Below are positions 55,256-63,841 of a stretch of DNA of 64,000 nt, in pieces. A program made the position numbers and the translations under genes. The first letter of the stretch is position 1; every line of letters starts with the position of its first letter. The stretch comes from an uncultured Bacteroidota bacterium. Its GTDB lineage: Bacteria > Bacteroidota > Bacteroidia > Chitinophagales > Chitinophagaceae. The notes under the pieces are model-generated. The model was given only the letters and a program-made list of their open reading frames with translations. It made no database searches and was not told the DNA's origin. The DNA lies in assembly GCA_903906365.1 (NCBI GenBank), contig CAIVKC010000057.1:1-64000 (forward strand), read 5' to 3'.

Positions 55256-56497
55256 GTGGATATATTAAGATTCATTACAGCCGGTAGTGTAGATGATGGG
55301 AAAAGTACCCTCATCGGAAGATTGCTTTTTGACTCAAAGAGCATACTCATTGATCAGATGGAGGCCTTGGAAAAACAAAGCCGAAATAAAGAGGATGGAG
55401 AAATTGACCTGGCTCTCCTGACAGACGGACTTCGCGCCGAAAGGGAACAGGGTATTACCATTGATGTTGCCTATAAGTATTTTTCCACGCCCAACAGGAA
55501 GTTTATTATCGCAGATGCCCCGGGTCATATTCAGTACACCCGCAATATGGTAACCGGCGCTTCCAATGCCAGCCTGATCATCATACTCATTGATGCCCGC
55601 CAGGGGGTGGTGGAACAAACCCGCCGGCACTCCATCATTGCCTCCCTGCTTAATATTCCCCACATCGTGGTTGCCATCAATAAAATGGACCTGGTTGATT
55701 TTTCCCAAGATGTGTTCAATAATATTGTCATTGACTATGCCAACACGGCCAGGACCCTGCATTTAAAAGATATCACCTACATACCCATCAGTGCCCTGAA
55801 AGGAGACAACATCGTGGACAGATCAGCACGACTTTCCTGGTATGAGGGCGACACCCTATTGGAACTACTCGAGAAAGTAGAAGTGGAAAAAGACCTCAAC
55901 CTGACCCATGCCAGGCTGCCCGTACAATATGTGATAAGGCCACAGACCGAGGAATTGCATGATTACCGTGGCTATGCCGGAAAAATTATCAGCGGCATAT
56001 ATAAAAAAGGAGACCAGATCACCATTTTGCCAGCCGGCACCACCAGCCGGATCAAATCCCTGGAAATAGGAGGTATTGAAGTCAAAGAGGCCTTTGCCCC
56101 GCAGAGTGTTGTGATGCAACTCGAAGATGATCTTGACATCAGCAGGGGTGATCTGATCGTACAGGACAATCATAAACCAACGGTTTCCCAGGACCTTGAG
56201 GTATTACTTTGCTGGATGGATGCAAAACCCCTGGTTCGTGGAAACAGATACCTCCTGCAGATCAACAGCAGAACGGTGAAAAGTGTAGTGAAGGAGATAG
56301 TTTACAGACTCGATGTAAACACACTGGAAAAAAATGAATCTATTCAGCAGGCCGGCCTCAATGATGTAGTTAAAGTACGCATCAGAACAGCCGCTCCTCT
56401 TCCCTTCGATTCCTACCAGGAACTAAGGGTAAACGGAGGAGCGATACTCATCGACGAAACCAGTAACGTAACTGTAGGAGCCTGCATGATTCAATAA
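55256..56497 (+). CDS. cysN: Sulfate adenylyltransferase subunit 1 (GTPase)
   Basis: 413 residues from a GTG at 55256, giving the standard CysN start MDILRFITAGSVDDGKSTL. The frame opens earlier at a TTG (55232) that would add eight residues; there is no ATG. GTPase motifs: P-loop GSVDDGKS (10-17), DAPGHIQYTRNM (G3), NKMDLVD (G4). EF-Tu-like domains 2 and 3 follow, ending TVGACMIQ. GTP hydrolysis drives APS synthesis by CysD. No CysC kinase fusion at the C-terminus, agreeing with the APS reductase type of cysH. 18 bases to the methyltransferase. Confidence 0.95.
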   Translation: MDILRFITAGSVDDGKSTLIGRLLFDSKSILIDQMEALEKQSRNKEDGEIDLALLTDGLRAEREQGITIDVAYKYFSTPNRKFIIADAPGHIQYTRNMVTGASNASLIIILIDARQGVVEQTRRHSIIASLLNIPHIVVAINKMDLVDFSQDVFNNIVIDYANTARTLHLKDITYIPISALKGDNIVDRSARLSWYEGDTLLELLEKVEVEKDLNLTHARLPVQYVIRPQTEELHDYRGYAGKIISGIYKKGDQITILPAGTTSRIKSLEIGGIEVKEAFAPQSVVMQLEDDLDISRGDLIVQDNHKPTVSQDLEVLLCWMDAKPLVRGNRYLLQINSRTVKSVVKEIVYRLDVNTLEKNESIQQAGLNDVVKVRIRTAAPLPFDSYQELRVNGGAILIDETSNVTVGACMIQ

Positions 56498-56515
56498 GGT
56501 ATCTGAACCGAAAAA

Positions 56516-57340
56516 ATGAACAACAATCAACATACAGGCAAGGTCATTTTGGCGGGTGCAGGACCCGGCGACCCGGAATTACTGACCATCAAGGCTTTCC
56601 GCTGGCTGCAACGGGCCGATGTCGTTATTTCAGACAGGCTGGTCAGCGATGTCATATTGGAGGAATACACCAACCCCGACGCCCTAGTGCTGCATGTGGG
56701 CAAGCAATGCAGCAAAGGTTTTTCAACCCCGCAGTCAACCATTAACGAGCTCCTGGTGGAATATGCACTACAGGGCAAACTGGTGGTCCGCCTCAAAGGT
56801 GGGGATGTGTCTGTTTTTTCGAATGTGCTGGATGAACTACAGGTACTGGTGCAGCATGATATCCCCTATGAAATCGTTCCCGGCATCACCGCGGCCCTTG
56901 GTGCGGCCGCCTATGCGGGAATCCCGCTTACGGCAAGAGGCTATTCAACTGCCGTACGGTTTATGACTTTTTACCGTAAGGAACTATTATCCACGGCAAA
57001 CTGGCAGGATCTGGCTCATTCACAAGACACCCTTGTTTTCTATATGTCATCGGAATCAATGGATGATTTGATCGCCCAACTAATATCCCATGGGATGTCC
57101 GGGTCAACGCCCCTGGCCCTGGTGGAACAGGCAACTACACCTTTCCAGCAGGTCCATCTGACCAACATCGGGGACTTTGGCTTTTTTCACCGGACAAAGA
57201 ATTTTGTGTCACCGACACTGATCATTATTGGAAAAACAGCCGGACTTCATGAACAATTCCGGTGGGTGGCAAATCACCAAGGCGGTGAAAATTATTTCAA
57301 ACCGGTTGCCGATAGCAGCCAGGCTTCTGCCCGGGCCTGA
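56516..57340 (+). CDS. cobA: Uroporphyrinogen-III C-methyltransferase
   Basis: 274 residues. GKVILAGAGPGDPELLTIKA opens the SAM-binding domain; ADVVISDRLVS and VRLKGGDVSVFSNVLDE follow (classical SUMT reads GGDPFIFGRG here); then IVPGITAALGAAAYAGIPLTARG. It methylates uroporphyrinogen III to precorrin-2 using SAM, the first step to siroheme, the prosthetic group of the sulfite reductase two genes downstream. The lack of a CysG dehydrogenase domain is complemented by the separate partial gene at 63838. Some divergence of the active-site loop; I still hold the assignment. Confidence 0.92.
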   Translation: MNNNQHTGKVILAGAGPGDPELLTIKAFRWLQRADVVISDRLVSDVILEEYTNPDALVLHVGKQCSKGFSTPQSTINELLVEYALQGKLVVRLKGGDVSVFSNVLDELQVLVQHDIPYEIVPGITAALGAAAYAGIPLTARGYSTAVRFMTFYRKELLSTANWQDLAHSQDTLVFYMSSESMDDLIAQLISHGMSGSTPLALVEQATTPFQQVHLTNIGDFGFFHRTKNFVSPTLIIIGKTAGLHEQFRWVANHQGGENYFKPVADSSQASARA

Positions 57341-57375
57341 AACGGCGGAGGGGCCACCTTAAAAATCTGGTTATT

Positions 57376-59067
57376 ATGCTGACAGCGTACAAACTTAAAA
57401 TAATTCATGACCTCATAAAGAGTTCCAGTAAAGAGGAACTGGTCTGGCTCAACGGATACCTGTCCGGTATCATCAGACATCAGGAGGAAACACAGGAACC
57501 AGTGGCCGCAATAACCAAGGGCGGAAAGATTACCATAACTTATGGAACGGAGACAGGCAATTCCAAGCGACTGGCTGCGGCTTTTGCGGCGAAGGCCAAA
57601 AAAAACGGCATTCAAGCCAAACTGGTCAGCCTTGACCAGTACCGGCTCAATGACCTGGGAAAGGAAGAATTCTTTTTTACCGTGATCAGCACCCAGGGAG
57701 AGGGGGAACCCCCTGCTGCGGCCAGAAAATTCTATGACCACATACACCAAAGTCCACTTAGGCTGGATAAACTGAAATTTGGGGTACTCGCCCTGGGAGA
57801 TACCTCCTACCCGCTGTTTTGTAAGGCAGGAGAAGATGTGGATATCCAGCTGCAACAACTGGGCGGTCAGCGTATCGTCTCCCTGCAGCGTTGTGACGTT
57901 GATTATGAGCAGGAAGCAGTCCAATGGTTTGACTCGGTTTTACGGCAGTTGGGCACGGAGGAAAAACCCGCAGAAGCACCCCTGCCTGTACCACCCCAAA
58001 AAACCGGTACCAGAGCCTGGTATCAGGGCAGGATCCTATCCAATGTCAATCTAAATGACAGGGGATCGGCCAAACAGACCCATCACATCGAGCTGTCCGC
58101 TGAGCAGGCAGACTACCTGCCGGGTGACTCTCTGGGAATCATTCCCGAAAACCCACCTGAGGCCGTGGAAGCCATACTGAAACTTACGGGCATTGACGCG
58201 CAGAAAAAACTACATCATAAAGGCGAGGAATTCACTGTTTACCAATTACTAAAGAATAAGCTGCATATATTTTACCTCCCGGAGAGGGTAGTAAAAAAAT
58301 ATGCGGCCATTACCCGGCAGGATATTCCCCAAACCAGAATTGGCCTGACGGACCTGCTTAAAATTTACCCGGTACTGGACTGCGGACAGTTTGAAGAAGT
58401 CATGGGTATCCTGGAGCCAATTGCTCCGAGGCTTTATTCCATTTCCTCATCCCCCCTTTCCCATGCCGGGGAGATTCATCTGACAGTAGCCCGCGACAGT
58501 TTTGAGGTAAACGGGGAGCTTAAGCATGGATTGTGTTCGGATATGCTCTGCAGGATCCCCCTGGAAAGCACCCTTAATTTTTATATCCATCCCAACAAGA
58601 GTTTCAGGCTCCCTGCTGGAGACAAGGACATCATCATGGTGGGTCCGGGAACGGGCATTGCCCCCTTCCGGTCCTTTTTGGCAGAAAGGGATGCAGCTGG
58701 CGCAACCGGCAGAAACTGGCTGTTTTTCGGAGACCAGCATTTCCAAAGCGATTTTCTCTACCAGACAGAATGGCAAAACTGGAAGCACTCAGGCGTCCTG
58801 ACCCGGATCAGCCTGGCATTTTCCAGGGACCGCAAACAAAAGGTCTATGTGCAGCACAAAATGCAACAGGAAGGCGATGCCATTTTTGAATGGCTGGAAT
58901 CCGGCGCCAGCTTCTATGTCTGCGGGGCAAGGGAACCCATGAGTACCGATGTGGATAACTGCCTGCTGCAAATCATTGGCAAAAGCGGTAACAGAACCCC
59001 GGAGGAATCAGTCCAATACCTGGAGATGCTAAAAGAACAGGGAAGATACCTGCGGGATGTCTATTAA
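57376..59067 (+). CDS. cysJ: Sulfite reductase flavoprotein subunit (CysJ-like diflavin reductase)
   Basis: 563 residues. An N-terminal helical extension (1-50), then a flavodoxin FMN domain (ITYGTETGNSKRLA, STQGEGEPPAAARKF, LALGDTSYPLFCKAGEDVD), an FAD domain about 215-410 with RLYSISSSP near 352, and an NADPH domain with GPGTGIAPFRSFL near 424 and FYVCGAREPMSTDV. It passes electrons from NADPH through FAD and FMN to the CysI hemoprotein. Encoded between the siroheme methyltransferase and cysI, a sound operon order. 64 bases to cysI. Confidence 0.93.
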   Translation: MLTAYKLKIIHDLIKSSSKEELVWLNGYLSGIIRHQEETQEPVAAITKGGKITITYGTETGNSKRLAAAFAAKAKKNGIQAKLVSLDQYRLNDLGKEEFFFTVISTQGEGEPPAAARKFYDHIHQSPLRLDKLKFGVLALGDTSYPLFCKAGEDVDIQLQQLGGQRIVSLQRCDVDYEQEAVQWFDSVLRQLGTEEKPAEAPLPVPPQKTGTRAWYQGRILSNVNLNDRGSAKQTHHIELSAEQADYLPGDSLGIIPENPPEAVEAILKLTGIDAQKKLHHKGEEFTVYQLLKNKLHIFYLPERVVKKYAAITRQDIPQTRIGLTDLLKIYPVLDCGQFEEVMGILEPIAPRLYSISSSPLSHAGEIHLTVARDSFEVNGELKHGLCSDMLCRIPLESTLNFYIHPNKSFRLPAGDKDIIMVGPGTGIAPFRSFLAERDAAGATGRNWLFFGDQHFQSDFLYQTEWQNWKHSGVLTRISLAFSRDRKQKVYVQHKMQQEGDAIFEWLESGASFYVCGAREPMSTDVDNCLLQIIGKSGNRTPEESVQYLEMLKEQGRYLRDVY

Positions 59068-59131
59068 AGTTCCCGGCATGGCTTAACACTTCCCATTCAT
59101 AACAATACCATTCACAGCAACAACCCTTCCC

Positions 59132-60799
59132 ATGATGGATAAAACCAATTTGACGGTCATAGAAAAGATAAAACAGGCCAGCCAGGGGCTCCGCGGCACC
59201 ATCGCCGATGGCCTGCTCGACGATTTGACAGGAGCCATCAGCGAGGAAGACCAGGCCCTCATAAAATTCCACGGTATGTACCAACAGGATGACCGGGACC
59301 GCAGGGAAGAAAGGTCAGCCAAAAAATTGGAAAGGCTCTATTCATTCATGATCAGGCTCAGACTCCCGGGAGGGCTCCTGACTCCGGAGCAGTGGATGGC
59401 AATACATGATATAGCCGGTGAAAACACAACCGGTGTCATAAAGATCACCACCCGGCAGACCATTCAGTTACATGGATTGCTCAAGTCAAAGATCAAACCC
59501 ACTATCCTTGCCTTCAGTGAGGCCAGGCTGGATTCCATAGCCACCTGCGGGGACATTAACCGAAACGTCATTTGCGCAGCCCACCCGGGGCAGTCCCCCC
59601 TGCATGCACAGGTTCATGCCTATGCCGGAAAGATCAGTGAACTGCTGATGCCCAAGACCCGCGCATACTATGAAATATGGCTGGATGAGGAAAAAATAGC
59701 GGACAAAAAACAGGAGGAAGACCCCCTGTATCAGGACCGCTATTTGCCCCGGAAATTCAAGATCGCCATTGCCATACCGCCCAACAATGACATAGACCTC
59801 TTTACCAATGACATCGGCCTGATCGCGATTGTGGAAAGCGGGCAACTGATGGGTTTCAACATTGCGGTAGGAGGTGGATTGTCCACTACACACGGCAACC
59901 CCGCGACCTATGCCAGGCTTGGGAGTGTGATCGGATTTGTAGCCGGTGAAACAAACCTGTTAAAGGCTGTCTATGAAATTGTAACCATACAGCGCGATTA
60001 CGGAAACCGCACCGACCGGAAACTGGCGAGGCTTAAGTATACGGTGGACAAATTGGGGCTGGAATGGTTCAAAAAAGAGCTGGAATCACGCATGGGATTC
60101 GATTTGCAAAGTCCCAGGCCCTATTCCTTCACTGACAGAAAGGACTATTATGGCTGGAAGAAAAATGAACAGGGCAATTGGTTTTACACTCCTTTCATAG
60201 AGAACGGGAGGATTACGGACGAAGCGGGCCACCCGTTGAAATCGGCGCTGCTGGCTATTGCACAAACCGGAAAATGCCTTTTCCGCTTTACCGGCAACCA
60301 GAATCTCATCCTGGCAGATATTAAACCTGAAGATAAAAAGGAGCTCGACCTGATTCTTGAAAAATTCGGGATCCTGGCCCATACGGCAGCGGCCTCCTCC
60401 ATCCGGAAAAATGCGATGGCCTGCGTGGCCTTCAATACATGCCCACTGGCACTGGCGGAAGCACAGCGTTACCTGCCTTCCTTATTGGGAAAAATAGAAC
60501 CAATCCTGGACAAACACGGCCTCCGGGATCAAAACATCATTACCCGAATGACCGGATGTCCCAATGGTTGTGCCAGGCCCTATGCCGCTGAAATCGGTTT
60601 TGTCGGCACGGCCTATGGCCATTATAACCTACACTTGGGCGGGGACCACCAGGGAACCAGGCTAAACCGGATCTACAGGGAAAACCTCGATGAAACAGCC
60701 ATTCTGACTGAATTAGACCAGTTGCTGGGGGTTTTCAGCCAGGAAAGAAATCCGTCGGAATCCTTTGGGGACTTCTCGGTGCGCAAAGGATGGGTCTGA
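59132..60799 (+). CDS. cysI: Assimilatory sulfite reductase hemoprotein subunit
   Basis: 555 residues. Siroheme/[4Fe-4S] cysteines C431-x5-C437 ... C476-x3-C480 (CVAFNTC and GCPNGCARP). RLRLPGGLLTPEQW and ENTTGVIKITTRQTIQLHG are the two substrate/siroheme Arg regions near the start. It reduces sulfite to sulfide with six electrons. Nitrite reductases share this fold, but the flavoprotein partner and the cys genes around it make sulfite the substrate. The two ATGs at 59132 and 59135 are equal candidates. Followed by the second leader region. Confidence 0.94.
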   Translation: MMDKTNLTVIEKIKQASQGLRGTIADGLLDDLTGAISEEDQALIKFHGMYQQDDRDRREERSAKKLERLYSFMIRLRLPGGLLTPEQWMAIHDIAGENTTGVIKITTRQTIQLHGLLKSKIKPTILAFSEARLDSIATCGDINRNVICAAHPGQSPLHAQVHAYAGKISELLMPKTRAYYEIWLDEEKIADKKQEEDPLYQDRYLPRKFKIAIAIPPNNDIDLFTNDIGLIAIVESGQLMGFNIAVGGGLSTTHGNPATYARLGSVIGFVAGETNLLKAVYEIVTIQRDYGNRTDRKLARLKYTVDKLGLEWFKKELESRMGFDLQSPRPYSFTDRKDYYGWKKNEQGNWFYTPFIENGRITDEAGHPLKSALLAIAQTGKCLFRFTGNQNLILADIKPEDKKELDLILEKFGILAHTAAASSIRKNAMACVAFNTCPLALAEAQRYLPSLLGKIEPILDKHGLRDQNIITRMTGCPNGCARPYAAEIGFVGTAYGHYNLHLGGDHQGTRLNRIYRENLDETAILTELDQLLGVFSQERNPSESFGDFSVRKGWV

Positions 60800-60814
60800 G
60801 GGAAATAATATTTT

Positions 60815-60830
60815 AATTAGTCTACTAATT
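60815..60830. promoter_or_regulatory. Palindromic operator candidate AATTAGT-CT-ACTAATT
   Basis: A perfect 7-bp inverted repeat with a 2-base spacer, placed 16 bases upstream of the TACATTTG box, where a -33 element would lie. Its half contains AGTCTAC, the reverse complement of the GTAGACT element before the first leader. Size and position fit a dimeric repressor or activator site. No regulator gene is next to it. Confidence 0.5.
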
Positions 60831-60846
60831 TTATAGAGTTAAACCT

Positions 60847-60854
60847 TACATTTG
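60847..60854 (+). promoter_or_regulatory. -7 promoter box of the TonB-receptor unit
   Basis: TACATTTG, perfect TAnnTTTG, just 5 bases before an ATG (60859) and 38 before another (60892). It suggests that the TonB-receptor/siroheme unit has its own start, in addition to read-through from cysI. Confidence 0.5.
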
Positions 60855-60858
60855 CTGC

Positions 60859-60978
60859 ATGAAACAATTTCTAATGCCCGAAGCAGGGCCCATGATTATC
60901 TTTTGTCAGGTAGGCTATTGTTGCAGGCAATCCTGTTGTATCCACCCTTACCGTCCGCAAAACCGGGTATCCGGATAA
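60859..60978 (+). CDS. Second cysteine-rich leader peptide, before the TonB receptor
   Basis: A 39-codon frame from ATG at 60859 to TAA at 60976-60978, with in-frame ATGs at 60874 and 60892. The C-terminal half has Cys, then Cys-Cys, then Cys-Cys within 12 codons (FCQVGYCCRQSCCIH). From the -7 box the transcript would begin near 60859-60861. The first ATG would therefore be leaderless; starting at 60892 gives a 28-residue peptide with a normal leader. It lies 49 bases before the receptor start. TATCCG at 60968-60973 and again at 60980-60985 compete for the CGGATA at 60972-60977, so a ribosome at the end of the frame could alter pairing near the receptor's start. Cysteine-codon sensing is inferred from composition and place. 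Confidence 0.5.
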   Translation: MKQFLMPEAGPMIIFCQVGYCCRQSCCIHPYRPQNRVSG

Positions 60979-61027
60979 ATATCCGTTAAAAAAATTTGAT
61001 TATATATTCTACTTAATTAATGGACTA

Positions 61028-63841
61028 ATGCTTATTAAATACAAACTGCTTTTGCTTTCAGTTGCCCTGCTGCCCTTGTCCCTGCTGGCCCAGGAATCTT
61101 TTATCATTTCCGGAAAAATCCAGGATTCGCTCAATAGTCAGGTGCTTGCAGGCGCCTCCATCCGTATCAAAGGGACTTTGACGGGAACAGTCGCCGGGGA
61201 AGACGGAAGTTTTCAAATTAAAACCGGGCGCTCCCTGCCTATAACCCTTGTTGTAACCTCCATTGGATACAAGACACAGGAATTCTACATTACGGACAAA
61301 AACAAGTCGGATATCTCCATATCGCTGCATGCCCAAAGCCTGCTCGTGGACCAGGTGGTTGTCACGGCCTCCCGGGTATCTGAGAGCATTCTCCGGTCCC
61401 CGGTAACGATAGAAAAACTCGACCTGCGCAGTATCAAGGAAAGTCCCGCTCCCAGTTTTTTTGACGCCCTGGAAAACGTGAAAGGGGTGCAGATGACCAC
61501 ACTCAGCCTGGGCTTTAAGGTTCCCAACACCCGGGGGTTCAGCGGAACGACCAATTCCAGGTTCCTTCAAATGGTGGACGGAGTCGATAATATTTCTCCG
61601 GGTATCGGAGCACCGATTGCCAATGCGGTTGGCCCCACCGAACTTGATATTGAGAGTGTGGAACTTATTCCGGGAGCAGCCTCCGCACTCTACGGCCTAA
61701 ACGCGGTCAATGGCATATCAAACATGAAGACCAAATCACCTTTCCAGTACCAGGGCCTGGGTGTCTATGTCAAGACGGGGGTGAACCATGTGGATGGCAA
61801 AGACCATGATCCCGCCCTATTTTCCGAATATGCCATCCGCTATGCAAAGGCCGTCAGCAAGATATTTGCATTCAAAATCAACGCGTCCATTTCAAGGGGA
61901 ACGGACTGGATAGCCGGCAATTATCATGACCAGTACTATGATGCAGGCAATAAGACCAACCTGGCACTGGTCTCCTCCAACCCCGCGGCAGACCTGATAA
62001 ACCGATACGGGGATGAATACAATTCCGACCTAAAAACCATTACACTGCAGGGTAAAAAGTACGATGTTTCCCGTACCGGTTACCGGGAAAAGGACCTCAC
62101 CGACTATGCACTTAAAAACACCAAATTGGATGCGGCCCTATTTTTTAAGCTTTCCAAGCAAACAGAACTCTCCTATTCCTACCGCATTGGCGTTGCCACC
62201 AACAATTATCAGCGGGGAAACCGCGTGAGGCTGGATGGAGAGACCATCCAGCAGCATGTTTTATCGCTTAAGGGAGAAGATTTTACATTAAAGGCCTATT
62301 ACACAAGTGAAAATACCGGGAACAACTCTTTCAATTACAGGCCACTGGCTGAGAACATTGACCTGGCCTTCAAAAAACCCGGCCGTTGGTACGCAGATTA
62401 TACCAATGCCTTCAACGCGGCCTTTCTCAACAATGGTGGCAATGTGTCTGCCTCTCATGATGCTGCAAGAGCAGCTGCCGACCAGGGGCGATTCCAACCG
62501 GGAACCCGCGCCTTTGACAGCGTCAGAAACCAGATCATTCATACCAATAACTGGGATACAGTGGGTGCCCAGTTGCTCCTGAAATCCGCTTTCCTCCACC
62601 TGGAAGGCCAATACGACTGGTCAAAGATCATACCCTACCTGCAGGTGCTGACCGGATTCAATTACCGCAAATATATAGTGACCCCGGATGGCAATAATTA
62701 TGTAAACCCCGCCTCCTTCGCTGATCCCAAGCAATCAGGCGCAGACTTTTACTATTACAGTTTCGGGGGGTTCCTGCAGGCTTCCAAAAACCTCCTGGAT
62801 GAAAGGCTTAAAATAAGCGCTTCCCTGCGCATTGATGAATCAGAATATTTTTCTCCGAAACTAAACCCGCGCATAGCCGTGGTCTATTCGCCGAATGAGC
62901 ATCATTTTTTCCGCAGTTCATTCCAGAACGGCTACCGCTTTCCCACCCTCTTCGAAGGATTTGCCTATGTAAACAACGGAGGTGTCCGCCGCCTCGGGGG
63001 CTTACGGGTAACTTCAGGCCACCTCGGTGTTTTTGAGAATTCCTATATCAACACGTCTGTCACCGCCTTCAAAAATGCGGTCAATGCAGATATCAATAAC
63101 GGTATTTCGCAGTCTGCCGCAATTACCAGCGAGCAGGGCCGGCTGGTAAAAAGCACCTATCAATACATACAGCCTGAGCATATCAATTCCTGGGAGCTGG
63201 GCTATAAGGGAGTCCTGATGGACAACCGGCTTTTTATTGACCTGGATTACTATTTCAGTGCTTATAATAATTTCATAGGTCAATTGGACGTGACCCAGCC
63301 CTACAAGGGTACCATTGGAGTGGATGACTCCACTGCCGTGTACGCCTATAACGGAGGTAAACAGGTAAACAAATTTAAGATGTGGACCAACTCCAAGAGC
63401 CTGGTTACCAACCAGGGCGTTGAAGCAGGTTTAACCTATAATTTTTATAAAAAATTCAATATCACCACCAATGTCAGTTATGCTGCCATTGCCAGCATTT
63501 CTTCCTCCGATGCCTTTACTCCCGCCTTCAATACCCCCAGCTGGATCACCAATATTTCCCTGGGTAACCGGGAGGTACTGCCCAATACCGGGTTCAATAT
63601 TGGGTGGCATTACCAAACGGCCTTTTATTGGAACAGCCCGCTTGCCACCGGCACGGTGCCTGCCTATGGAACCATAGATGCCCAGGTCAATTACCGGGTA
63701 CCCGCCTGGTCCAGTGTGCTCAAACTGGGCGCTACGGATATCTTCAATCACAGGTATTATCAATACATTGGGGGACCAACCATTGGAGGATTTTATTATT
63801 TGACCATTGTATTTGAAACCAGCACCCGGAAAAATAAATGA
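61028..63841 (+). CDS. TonB-dependent receptor within the sulfur/siroheme unit
   Basis: 937 residues. Signal peptide 1-20 (LLPLSLLAQ), carboxypeptidase-like domain about 25-105 (ISGKIQDSLNSQVLAGASIRI, SIGYKTQEFYI), plug domain about 115-225 with TRGFSGTTNSRFLQMVDGVDN and ALYGLNAVNGI, then a 22-strand barrel. Single receptor without SusD; the carboxypeptidase-like domain is typical of Bacteroidota SusC-like and siderophore-type receptors alike. Its place between cysI and the siroheme gene, the Cys-codon leader in front and the ATGA overlap behind point to uptake of a sulfur compound or iron/tetrapyrrole. Which of these is not decided by sequence. Confidence 0.88.
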   Translation: MLIKYKLLLLSVALLPLSLLAQESFIISGKIQDSLNSQVLAGASIRIKGTLTGTVAGEDGSFQIKTGRSLPITLVVTSIGYKTQEFYITDKNKSDISISLHAQSLLVDQVVVTASRVSESILRSPVTIEKLDLRSIKESPAPSFFDALENVKGVQMTTLSLGFKVPNTRGFSGTTNSRFLQMVDGVDNISPGIGAPIANAVGPTELDIESVELIPGAASALYGLNAVNGISNMKTKSPFQYQGLGVYVKTGVNHVDGKDHDPALFSEYAIRYAKAVSKIFAFKINASISRGTDWIAGNYHDQYYDAGNKTNLALVSSNPAADLINRYGDEYNSDLKTITLQGKKYDVSRTGYREKDLTDYALKNTKLDAALFFKLSKQTELSYSYRIGVATNNYQRGNRVRLDGETIQQHVLSLKGEDFTLKAYYTSENTGNNSFNYRPLAENIDLAFKKPGRWYADYTNAFNAAFLNNGGNVSASHDAARAAADQGRFQPGTRAFDSVRNQIIHTNNWDTVGAQLLLKSAFLHLEGQYDWSKIIPYLQVLTGFNYRKYIVTPDGNNYVNPASFADPKQSGADFYYYSFGGFLQASKNLLDERLKISASLRIDESEYFSPKLNPRIAVVYSPNEHHFFRSSFQNGYRFPTLFEGFAYVNNGGVRRLGGLRVTSGHLGVFENSYINTSVTAFKNAVNADINNGISQSAAITSEQGRLVKSTYQYIQPEHINSWELGYKGVLMDNRLFIDLDYYFSAYNNFIGQLDVTQPYKGTIGVDDSTAVYAYNGGKQVNKFKMWTNSKSLVTNQGVEAGLTYNFYKKFNITTNVSYAAIASISSSDAFTPAFNTPSWITNISLGNREVLPNTGFNIGWHYQTAFYWNSPLATGTVPAYGTIDAQVNYRVPAWSSVLKLGATDIFNHRYYQYIGGPTIGGFYYLTIVFETSTRKNK

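Noticed and set aside
61028-63841. SusC/SusD polysaccharide-uptake pair
   Set aside because: No SusD-like lipoprotein follows; the next gene is siroheme synthase-like.
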